A stretch of 11,371 nucleotides of DNA from Deferribacteraceae bacterium (lineage in GTDB: Bacteria > Chrysiogenota > Deferribacteres > Deferribacterales > JAISNW01). The DNA lies in contig JAITWF010000029.1 of the NCBI GenBank assembly GCA_031285415.1, positions 1 to 11,371 on the forward strand, given 5' to 3'. This document shows positions 1 through 4,952 of the stretch, in pieces. The notes beneath the pieces are model-generated. The model was not told where the DNA came from, did no database searches, and worked only from the letters and a program-made list of their open reading frames with translations. The first letter of the stretch is position 1; the number at the start of each line of letters is the position of its first letter. Both the position numbers and the translations under genes were made by a program.

Positions 1-1
1 C

Positions 2-343
2 AACGCACACGGCACATCAACCGAATATAACGACCTATACGAAACAAAGGCTATCAATGAGCTTTTCGGCGACCACGCTAAAAAGATAAAGGTAAGCTCT
101 ACAAAATCGATGACCGGGCATATGCTTGGGGCTGCTGGCTCTGCCGAGGCTATCTATACCGCATATGCGCTGAAAAATGGCATGATACCACCAACGATTA
201 ATTTGGAAAACCCAGCAGATAACTGTGATCTGGATTACACACCAAATAAAGCCGTTGCTGCAAATATTAAGTACGGTCTAAGTAACTCATTCGGGTTTGG
301 TGGTGTAAATGCCTCAATTCTGCTAAAGAAATATGACAAATGA
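2..343 (+). CDS. fabF: Beta-ketoacyl-ACP synthase II, 3' end only
   Basis: This is the last 113 codons of a KAS II condensing enzyme, which elongates acyl-ACP with malonyl-ACP in cytoplasmic type II fatty-acid synthesis. The reading frame is open from base 2. Two of the three catalytic elements are visible: NAHGTST with the first active-site histidine (codon 8-10), and STKSMTGHMLGAAG with the conserved lysine (104-106) and second histidine (119-121). The family C-terminal signature SNSFGFGGVNAS follows near 280-315. The nucleophilic cysteine lies upstream of the window. The family is about 410 residues long, so roughly three quarters of the gene is missing. The stop codon lies inside the start of rnc (11-bp overlap), which suggests co-transcription and translational coupling. 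FabF rather than FabB is inferred from the motif wording and the common fabF-rnc neighbourhood. Confidence 0.95.
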   Translation, partial: NAHGTSTEYNDLYETKAINELFGDHAKKIKVSSTKSMTGHMLGAAGSAEAIYTAYALKNGMIPPTINLENPADNCDLDYTPNKAVAANIKYGLSNSFGFGGVNASILLKKYDK

Positions 344-1025
344 TTCTATTAGCGAGCTAGAGCAGATATTGGGCTACAAGTTTCATAATTCGGGCTTCCT
401 TCAAGAAGCCCTCATACATAGCTCGTATGCCCACGAGAACAACTTGAAATGCTCCAATGAACGTTTTGAGCTGTTGGGTGACGCTGTGATCCACCTCGCT
501 ATAACAGAGTTTCTAATGACCGAATATCCGCAAGAGGCGGAGGGTCCCCTATCTGCGCTACGTAGCTACTGCGAAAGCGAGCCGTTCCTCTATGAGATTG
601 CACTATGCCTTGAGCTTGGCAGATTTATTCGATTTGGCAGAGGCGAGATTCTAAGCGGTGGAATGCACAAGGAGTCGCTTCTCTCTAGTGCATACGAGGC
701 TCTTATCGCCGCTGTCCACAACGATGGCGGCTTTAAGGTGTCTAGCAAGATGGTGCTTAGCCACCTTCAAGACAAGATTCGTATTGCACACGATAAACGC
801 CTATATATGGACAGCAAATCGGAGCTGCAGAAGCTAACGCAGAAACATTACGACTCTCTACCTATCTATGAGGTTGTGGCAGAGAAGGGTGCAGAGCATG
901 ATAAATTTTTCTGCATAGAGGTGACGATACATACCCCTAAAGGCAAAAAGGTAGCTAGTGGGCATGGTCGCAACAAGAAGATCGCCGAAAAGGACGCCGC
1001 ACGCAAGATGTTGGAAACTCTTTGA
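333..1025 (+). CDS. rnc: Ribonuclease III, with an active-site Asp replaced by Ser
   Basis: RNase III is the dimeric, Mg-dependent endonuclease that cuts double-stranded RNA in rRNA precursors and some mRNAs. The 230-residue length is typical. The N-terminal endonuclease domain (about 1-150) carries the signature NERFELLGDAV at residues 42-52, with acidic residues E43, E46 and D50. The C-terminal dsRNA-binding domain spans about 160-230 (LQKLTQ near its start, KKIAEKDAARKML near its end). In the second catalytic motif, bacterial enzymes read roughly LADxxEALIG; here it is LLSSAYEALIAA. The metal-binding Glu (E122) is kept, but the position equivalent to E. coli D114 is Ser119, codon AGT at 687-689. 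Family identity is certain, but catalytic competence is less so. The start overlaps the end of fabF and the stop overlaps the TTG start of the next gene. Confidence 0.96.
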   Translation: MTNDSISELEQILGYKFHNSGFLQEALIHSSYAHENNLKCSNERFELLGDAVIHLAITEFLMTEYPQEAEGPLSALRSYCESEPFLYEIALCLELGRFIRFGRGEILSGGMHKESLLSSAYEALIAAVHNDGGFKVSSKMVLSHLQDKIRIAHDKRLYMDSKSELQKLTQKHYDSLPIYEVVAEKGAEHDKFFCIEVTIHTPKGKKVASGHGRNKKIAEKDAARKMLETL

Positions 1026-1960
1026 AGAAAAAGTATAAAATATTACCTATCTTTATACCGTTTTCAGGCTGCTCCAATCGATGTGTGTACTGCAATCAAA
1101 CCGTTATCACTGGCATAACAGATACCGAAATAATCAACTCCGCCACTGTTCAACTTAAAAAGTGGAGAGAACGCTCCGAATCGTGGGATGAATTAGCATT
1201 CTACGGCGGCACCTTTACGAAACTCCCATTAAAGACTAGAGAGGCGTTATATAAGCTAGCAGCTGGTATTCCTATACGTATCTCCACCTGTCCAGACGAT
1301 CTCCCCCCTGATTTTATCGATGAAATTAATAACTTTAATATCAAAACCGTTGAATTTGGTGTGCAGTCGCTATCTGATAGCGTACTAAAGCTGAACGGTC
1401 GCACATATACAGCGGCACAGGCGGTAGATACGATTAACTCTATAGCCAATAGCGTGGATATATCGCTACAGTTTATGGTGGGAATGTATGGGGAGACAAG
1501 GGGGGAGCTGACCTACACGGCAAATAACATTCCCCTCTCCCACCCTTCGGGCACCCTCCCCCCAGGGGGAGGGGATACGACCAATATGGCTCGAATCTAC
1601 CCCACATTAGTCCTAAAAGATACCACATTAGAGAGATTATATAGAGAGGGCAGATATCAGCCGTTAACGCCAGCGGAGACGCTTCTGCGAGCGACGTGGC
1701 TATACCTAGCACTTGAGCTATCGGGATATAAAGTTATCCGCATGGGGCTACCGCCAGAGGCGCAGGGAGATAGCGTTGTGGCAGGGTATTGGCACCCATC
1801 TTTTGGGGATATAGTGCGAAAGTTTGCCTTGCAACGAACGAGCGGCATTGATACAATAGAGCAATTAAGGGAGCGTTATAATGAGGGTGACCTCTGGTTT
1901 ACTGAAAAATCGAATATTGACCTCGCCAACGAACTCACAGGTGCGTCCAACCTCCGATAA
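1022..1960 (+). CDS. Elp3-like radical SAM protein with in-frame repeat insertion
   Basis: This is a radical SAM enzyme of the bacterial Elp3/coproporphyrinogen-oxidase-like group often encoded next to rnc. The reaction is not established. The cluster-binding motif CxxxCxxC is CSNRCVYC at residues 17-24, followed by FYGGTF near 61-66, a GET motif and ARIYPTLVLKDTTLERLYREG, all typical of the group. The start is TTG at 1022, fused to the rnc stop as TTGA. No better start exists, because the radical SAM motif begins only 16 residues in. Between GET and RIYP there are about 31 residues, where I would expect about 19. The excess is low-complexity Pro/Gly/Ser encoded by a GC-rich double hairpin (residues 171-185). 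The last 80 bp overlap rsmD in another frame. At 312 residues it is slightly short for the group, as I recall the family. Function after the insertion is unproven. Confidence 0.85.
   Translation: MKKKYKILPIFIPFSGCSNRCVYCNQTVITGITDTEIINSATVQLKKWRERSESWDELAFYGGTFTKLPLKTREALYKLAAGIPIRISTCPDDLPPDFIDEINNFNIKTVEFGVQSLSDSVLKLNGRTYTAAQAVDTINSIANSVDISLQFMVGMYGETRGELTYTANNIPLSHPSGTLPPGGGDTTNMARIYPTLVLKDTTLERLYREGRYQPLTPAETLLRATWLYLALELSGYKVIRMGLPPEAQGDSVVAGYWHPSFGDIVRKFALQRTSGIDTIEQLRERYNEGDLWFTEKSNIDLANELTGASNLR
1531..1575 (+). repeat. GC-rich double-hairpin palindromic element inside a gene
   Basis: These 45 bp consist of an outer inverted repeat TCCCCTC (1531-1537) / GAGGGGA (1569-1575), a small hairpin CCC-TTC-GGG (1543-1551) and a strong inner hairpin CCCTCCCCC (1554-1562) / GGGGGAGGG (1565-1573) with a 2-nt centre. 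The base composition is very unlike the surrounding gene, and 45 is a multiple of three. In wording it resembles the short palindromic repeats dispersed between genes in various bacteria. Its location inside an open frame recalls the Rickettsia palindromic elements. That it is mobile or multicopy is inference; only one copy is in this window. Confidence 0.7.
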
Positions 1961-2399
1961 GGTGCGTGCTGCGCTCTTTTCATCTCTCGGCGACGCTGTG
2001 GAGGGTTCAAAATTCCTCGATCTCTTCTCGGGCAGTGGTGCCGTGGGGATAGAGGCGTACTCCAGAGGGGCGGCTCGCATTACATTTGTAGAGCAGAATC
2101 CCGACACCCTTAAAGATAATTTAAAACTTCTACCGAAAGAGGTCTACTCTGTCATCACTGGCGATCTGTTCAAAGCTAAAGTCGCTGGCAGGTACGACAT
2201 TATATTCATCGACCCTCCATACGGTCAGTATTCATGCGAAAAAATCCTTAATTGGATTAAAATACAGGGTATTCTAGCTGAAAATGGAGTTATAGCGTAC
2301 GAAGAGTCCTCAAAAACCGCTATTAACTTTGAAGAGATCTCATACACATTAATAAAAGAGCGTAAATACGGCGATACCGTAATTATGTACTTCGAGTAA
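1881..2399 (+). CDS. rsmD: 16S rRNA (guanine(966)-N(2))-methyltransferase RsmD
   Basis: RsmD methylates G966 of 16S rRNA with S-adenosylmethionine during 30S subunit assembly in the cytoplasm. The 172 residues form one Rossmann-fold methyltransferase domain. The N-terminal family pattern MRVTSGLLKNR...VRPTSDKVRAALF is followed by SAM-binding motif I, DLFSGSGAVGIEA, at residues 47-59. The catalytic (D/N)PPY motif is DPPY at 111-114. The start at 1881 is fixed by the family N-terminus and by an AGGGAG ribosome-binding site about 8 bases upstream. This start lies 80 bp inside the preceding radical SAM gene, a longer overlap than at any other junction here. coaD begins 3 bp after the stop; rsmD-coaD is a common conserved pair, which supports both calls. 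Confidence 0.94.
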   Translation: MRVTSGLLKNRILTSPTNSQVRPTSDKVRAALFSSLGDAVEGSKFLDLFSGSGAVGIEAYSRGAARITFVEQNPDTLKDNLKLLPKEVYSVITGDLFKAKVAGRYDIIFIDPPYGQYSCEKILNWIKIQGILAENGVIAYEESSKTAINFEEISYTLIKERKYGDTVIMYFE

Positions 2400-2402
2400 A
2401 AT

Positions 2403-2888
2403 ATGAAGATAATCTACCCTGGCACCTTCGACCCCTTTAGTCTAGGTCATCTCGACCTAGTATCACGAGCGGTGGAGATCTACGATCATCTGATAATAGC
2501 AATATCGGAGAACGCTCGCAAACACCCGATGTTCTCCCTTGCCGATCGGGTGGCAATGGCAAAGATGGCGACTAAAGAGATAGAAAATGTGTCGGTAGTG
2601 GGCTTTCAGGGCTTGCTAGTGGAGCTTATGCGGCAGCAAGATGTGCGGCACGTGCTGCGTGGAATCCGTGGAATGGTCGATTTTGAGTATGAGTTTCAGA
2701 TGGCGCAGGTGAATAGAAATATGCTGGTAGGCTACGAGCCGGTATTCCTTATGCCTAGCGAAAAGTATATGGTGCTAAGCTCGACTATTATTCGAGAGGT
2801 TGCGTTGTACGGTGGGGATGTGTCGAACTTTTTACCGCAATGTGTTTATGACTATATAATGCCGAGGATAAATCATGAAACGACTTGA
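2403..2888 (+). CDS. coaD: Phosphopantetheine adenylyltransferase
   Basis: CoaD transfers AMP from ATP to 4'-phosphopantetheine, giving dephospho-CoA in the penultimate step of coenzyme A synthesis. At 161 residues it has the usual bacterial length. The nucleotidyltransferase signature YPGTFDPFSLGH spans residues 5-16, with T8 and H16 of the (T/H)xGH active site. Further matches are HPMFSLADRV, LRGIRGMVDFEYEFQMA with its substrate-binding arginines, and SSTIIRE in the C-terminal ATP-contacting region. It starts three bases after the rsmD stop with only a weak ribosome-binding site, consistent with coupling. Its last 14 bp overlap the next gene. Nothing is unusual in the motifs. Confidence 0.97.
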   Translation: MKIIYPGTFDPFSLGHLDLVSRAVEIYDHLIIAISENARKHPMFSLADRVAMAKMATKEIENVSVVGFQGLLVELMRQQDVRHVLRGIRGMVDFEYEFQMAQVNRNMLVGYEPVFLMPSEKYMVLSSTIIREVALYGGDVSNFLPQCVYDYIMPRINHETT

Positions 2889-3579
2889 GATGGGGATAAA
2901 CTGCTATTTAGAAGGTGACTCCAACAGTGCCGAACGAATCTTGCTAGATTATATCAAGCATGAACCATCACCTATGAGCGGTGCCTACTACTATATGGGG
3001 CTTATCTGCGACGACGCTGGCAAGGTGCCAGAGGCTGGGAGCTACTTCCAGAGGGCAGTTGAGCTAGAGCCGAATAAAAGCCTATACCACTACCATCTAG
3101 GGATAGTTTATTCGCAGCTAATGCTATTTCCACAGGCGATCGAACATCTTGAGAAAACGTTGCAACAAAATCCTGAACACGTCCGAGCATACTTCATGCT
3201 AGGGCTTATATACCTTAAAAATGGCGATCTAGAGCGTGCCGCAGTGCAGTTTCGCAATGTGATCGGTATCAGCCCTGAGTATGCGTTGGCGCACTATGAG
3301 CTAGGTAACACCCTATACTATAGCGGCGATATCGCTGGAGCGGAGATAGCATTTGCAAGAGCTTTAGAGCTAAATTCAGAGATTCAGGAGGCACACCGCA
3401 AACTTGGGATGATATATAGCGACAAGGGGGAGTACCCCCAAGCTTTACAGCATATAGATAAAGCGATAAAGCTTGGGATGAATGATACATCGTTTATACG
3501 AGAGTTTGCGGCAAAGCTAGAGACCGCAGGGATGAACGATGACGCAGATAGGCTTTTACACCAAGTTACTTTACAGTAA
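2875..3579 (+). CDS. Soluble tetratricopeptide-repeat protein
   Basis: This 234-residue protein is built almost wholly of TPR units of about 34 residues, roughly at 38-71, 72-105, 106-139, 140-173 and 174-207. Recurrent patterns include YYYMGL, YHYHLGIVYSQ, AYFMLGLIYLKNGD, AHYELGNTLYYSGD and AHRKLGMIYSDKGEYPQAL. An imperfect repeat probably covers the N-terminus. There is no signal peptide, lipobox or membrane segment, so it should be a cytoplasmic protein-protein interaction scaffold. The partner cannot be read from the sequence. The start at 2875 has a GAGG ribosome-binding site and lies 14 bp inside coaD; Met6 at 2890 is a possible alternative. The gene ends tail-to-tail with superoxide reductase, overlapping it by 14 bp, and I see no terminator of its own. 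Confidence 0.88.
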   Translation: MKRLEMGINCYLEGDSNSAERILLDYIKHEPSPMSGAYYYMGLICDDAGKVPEAGSYFQRAVELEPNKSLYHYHLGIVYSQLMLFPQAIEHLEKTLQQNPEHVRAYFMLGLIYLKNGDLERAAVQFRNVIGISPEYALAHYELGNTLYYSGDIAGAEIAFARALELNSEIQEAHRKLGMIYSDKGEYPQALQHIDKAIKLGMNDTSFIREFAAKLETAGMNDDADRLLHQVTLQ

Positions 3580-3937
3580 TCTTTCTCTCAGATTCCCACA
3601 GCCCATGCAGGTTGCAGTAGCTTAACGCCGTCAGTGTGCCAGATGCTGGTATCTTTGCAACAAATGCTGCATACGGCTCTGCATAGAGATCAGATTCGCC
3701 ATGCGCTGAAAATTCAACCTTGCCAATCCTTTGCACAAATTTGCCATCGTCTGATCTGTAGTATAGCTCGATCCAGCCGATGAAATGCTCGATAGTATTT
3801 GGGTGAGCGATCTCTTTGCCCACAGAAACTATGATATTAGCAATGCTACCATCAGCCACACTCTCTGGCGCCTCTATAACTGGAACGTGTTTCTCTGCCT
3901 TAAAATCTGCTGTTTTGATATAATCTGATAACGACAT
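3566..3937 (-). CDS. sor: Superoxide reductase, one-iron neelaredoxin type
   Basis: The enzyme reduces superoxide to hydrogen peroxide at a mononuclear Fe(His)4Cys centre in the cytoplasm, an oxygen-defence strategy typical of anaerobes. All iron ligands are visible: H17 in EKHVPVIE, H45 and H51 in HPNTIEH, and C108 and H111 in CNLHG. The catalytic E15-K16 pair beside H17 is also present. The 123-residue length fits the one-iron form. The N-terminal desulforedoxin-like Cys4 domain of two-iron desulfoferrodoxins is absent. It is the only minus-strand gene here and has its own promoter and a strong AAGGAGG ribosome-binding site. Its 3' end overlaps the converging TPR gene by 14 bp. The electron donor, usually rubredoxin, is not in the window. 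Confidence 0.95.
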   Translation of the reverse strand: MSLSDYIKTADFKAEKHVPVIEAPESVADGSIANIIVSVGKEIAHPNTIEHFIGWIELYYRSDDGKFVQRIGKVEFSAHGESDLYAEPYAAFVAKIPASGTLTALSYCNLHGLWESERKITVK

Positions 3938-3943
3938 TATAAA

Positions 3944-3950
3944 CCTCCTT
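3944..3950 (-). promoter_or_regulatory. Ribosome-binding site of superoxide reductase
   Basis: On the minus strand this reads AAGGAGG, a full Shine-Dalgarno match, six bases before the ATG at 3937. It fixes the start codon and predicts high translation. Most other genes here have weak or overlapping initiation sites. Confidence 0.9.
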
Positions 3951-3964
3951 AACTTACTCCATTA

Positions 3965-3993
3965 ACTATATAGAGCTATTTACATATTGACAA
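3965..3993 (-). promoter_or_regulatory. Sigma-70-type promoter of superoxide reductase
   Basis: On the minus strand, -35 TTGTCA (3988-3993) and -10 TATAGT (3965-3970) are separated by exactly 17 bp. Each hexamer differs from consensus at one position. Transcription would start near 3958, giving a leader of about 20 nt that contains the ribosome-binding site. No classical PerR or Fur box is apparent within the core promoter. Confidence 0.8.
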
Positions 3994-3996
3994 GAG

Positions 3997-4016
3997 AATA
4001 AAATATTTATTTTATT
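3997..4016. promoter_or_regulatory. AT-only palindrome between two divergent promoters
   Basis: AATAAAATA (3997-4005) and TATTTTATT (4008-4016) form a perfect 9-bp inverted repeat with a TT centre. It lies between the superoxide reductase -35 and the tRNA -35 boxes. Relative to the predicted superoxide reductase start near 3958 it covers -39 to -58, the position of an UP element bound by the RNA polymerase alpha subunit. A dimeric repressor site is the alternative. The dyad is certain; its function is inference. Confidence 0.5.
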
Positions 4017-4028
4017 TGAAATAATTCA

Positions 4029-4057
4029 TTGACATTAGTCCATCTTTTTGGTATACA
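4029..4057 (+). promoter_or_regulatory. Sigma-70-type promoter of tRNA-Asn
   Basis: A perfect -35 TTGACA (4029-4034) is followed by 17 bp and -10 TATACA (4052-4057). Initiation near 4064 leaves only about 7 nt before the mature tRNA. This is the best promoter match in the window, as expected for a stable RNA gene. Confidence 0.85.
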
Positions 4058-4070
4058 AACAACTCGTCAC

Positions 4071-4143
4071 ACCCTGGTAGCTCAGTCGGCAGAGCAAGTG
4101 ACTGTTAATCACTGGGTCGGCGGTTCGAGCCCGTCCCAGGGTG
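4071..4143 (+). tRNA. tRNA-Asn with anticodon GUU
   Basis: The cloverleaf is complete: acceptor ACCCTGG (4071-4077) / CCAGGGT (4136-4142), D arm GCTC/GAGC, anticodon stem AGTGA/TCACT around loop CTGTTAA, and T arm GGCGG/CCGTC with TTCGAGC loop. The anticodon GTT at 4104-4106 reads AAC and AAU, so this is asparagine. The discriminator base is G4143. The 3' CCA is not encoded (CTA follows), so it must be added by tRNA nucleotidyltransferase. The gene stands alone as a single-gene transcription unit with its own promoter and terminator. Confidence 0.98.
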
Positions 4144-4151
4144 CTACGTAT

Positions 4152-4184
4152 AAAGCTTCATGAGTCGTCATGAAGCTTTTTTTT
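4152..4184 (+). terminator. Intrinsic terminator of the tRNA gene
   Basis: A perfect 12-bp stem, AAAGCTTCATGA (4152-4163) with TCATGAAGCTTT (4168-4179), encloses a GTCG tetraloop and runs into eight T residues (4177-4184). It lies 8 bases after the tRNA and should end that transcript efficiently. Confidence 0.93.
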
Positions 4185-4264
4185 ATCCTCTCATAGCTGA
4201 TTAAAATTTAATCACTTTCTAATAAAGCTATATAGTAACGCATTATACTGATTAGCCGTTCATA

Positions 4265-4451
4265 TTCTCCACAGCTATTCCACAGTTGGGGGGTAAAATT
4301 AACTCTTGACAACCTTTTCCATATAAAACCAACACCGAGAGCTAAATGGCTTAAATACAGCTTTTTTAGAAATGACAAAATCTGCCTCCCTATCGGTTCA
4401 GCGTTACACGCACTATTTTATCCACATCTTTTCCACATTAACAGTGGATAA
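4265..4451. promoter_or_regulatory. Cluster of DnaA-box-like 9-mers
   Basis: Compared with the DnaA box TTATCCACA there are five related sites. They are TTCTCCACA at 4265-4273 (one mismatch), TATTCCACA at 4276-4284 (two), TTATCCACA at 4418-4426 (perfect), TTTTCCACA at 4429-4437 (one), and TTATCCACT on the minus strand at 4443-4451 (one). The plus-strand sites form two pairs, each offset by 11 bp, about one helical turn. TTATCCAC and GTGGATAA (4444-4451) also make a perfect inverted repeat. No dnaA or dnaN gene is adjacent. The cluster could be an origin, a DnaA-titration site or a DnaA-controlled promoter region. Confidence 0.55.
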
Positions 4452-4503
4452 CAATAACAGCTATATTTAATATGAGCGATCAGGTATATTTGCGTACATT
4501 TAC

Positions 4504-4532
4504 TTGCAATGCGAAGCGTGTCATACTATGAT
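4504..4532 (+). promoter_or_regulatory. Promoter of the unknown-TPR-exbB-exbD operon
   Basis: -35 TTGCAA (4504-4509) and -10 TATGAT (4527-4532) have a 17-bp spacer. The predicted start near 4539 leaves a leader of about 40 nt. It lies some 50 bp downstream of the DnaA-like boxes and is the only good promoter I see for the downstream run of genes. Confidence 0.65.
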
Positions 4533-4580
4533 ATGATCCGTTGCAAATAATATGGTGCTGTATACCCCTGGACGAAGCGT

Positions 4581-4952
4581 ATGGATATGTCAGGAATTGA
4601 GATGGAGTTGAACAGAATGCGTGCAGATGCGATGAGCGACGCAGGCAAGAAGTTAGAGCTACTCATTATAATGCTAGACCATCGAAAAGCCTACCAGGCA
4701 AGGAATAGAAAGATCGACATTAAGCTCGATCGTTTGCTAGAGGGGCGGCTACCGTTCTTCAAGAGGCGCTTACTCGCTCGATTGAAGGAGCGGCTACAGG
4801 ACAAATATGCACGAGCGTCATCCCATATCAGAAGTATGGAGAAACATCGTGTGGAGCTATACAATAACGTCATCTTGCAGCGAGAGGCGTTGGGGATAAC
4901 AGAGCATAGCTGGATCAACGAATTTTATGGAGAAGGGGTAGAGAGAAATTGA
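4581..4952 (+). CDS. Small basic helical protein of unknown function
   Basis: I do not recognise this 123-residue protein. It is rich in Arg, Lys, Glu and Leu with no signal peptide or membrane segment. Long charged helices are likely across about 20-100, for example RRLLARLKERLQDKY near 62-76, so a helical hairpin or coiled coil is plausible. The C-terminus, with Trp and two aromatic residues, is less charged. The start is uncertain: ATG at 4581 has only a poor GA-rich ribosome-binding site. ATG at 4587 or the ATG at 4602, preceded by AGGA at a suitable distance, would shorten it by 2 or 7 residues. The stop overlaps the TTG start of the large TPR gene, so the two are co-translated. Its place at the head of a TPR-ExbB-ExbD operon suggests a role with that complex; this is inference. 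Confidence 0.8.
   Translation: MDMSGIEMELNRMRADAMSDAGKKLELLIIMLDHRKAYQARNRKIDIKLDRLLEGRLPFFKRRLLARLKERLQDKYARASSHIRSMEKHRVELYNNVILQREALGITEHSWINEFYGEGVERN

Larger units (their letters stand above)
4185..4580. other. 396-bp intergenic region with AT-rich part and DnaA-like boxes
   Basis: I see no gene here. The first 75 bases are AT-rich (TTAAAATTTAAT, TATATAG, TTATAC). Positions 4265-4284 and 4418-4451 hold CCACA-ended 9-mers resembling DnaA boxes. Positions 4504-4532 hold a promoter for the next gene. The length and the AT-rich stretch beside the boxes are unusual for a window where other gaps are at most a few dozen bases. Confidence 0.7.

Noticed and set aside
1201..2107. Open frames on the minus strand opposite the radical SAM and rsmD genes
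   Set aside because: They lack recognisable motifs and ribosome-binding sites and lie opposite firmly identified genes, so they are shadow frames.
4306..4327. Isolated TTGACA at 4306-4311 followed by TATAAA at 4322-4327
   Set aside because: The spacer is only 10 bp, and no -10-like hexamer lies at 16-18 bp, so it is not a credible promoter.
4331..4367. Possible second terminator around AGCT...AGCTTTTTT
   Set aside because: Only a 4-bp self-complementary stem is present, too weak to count.
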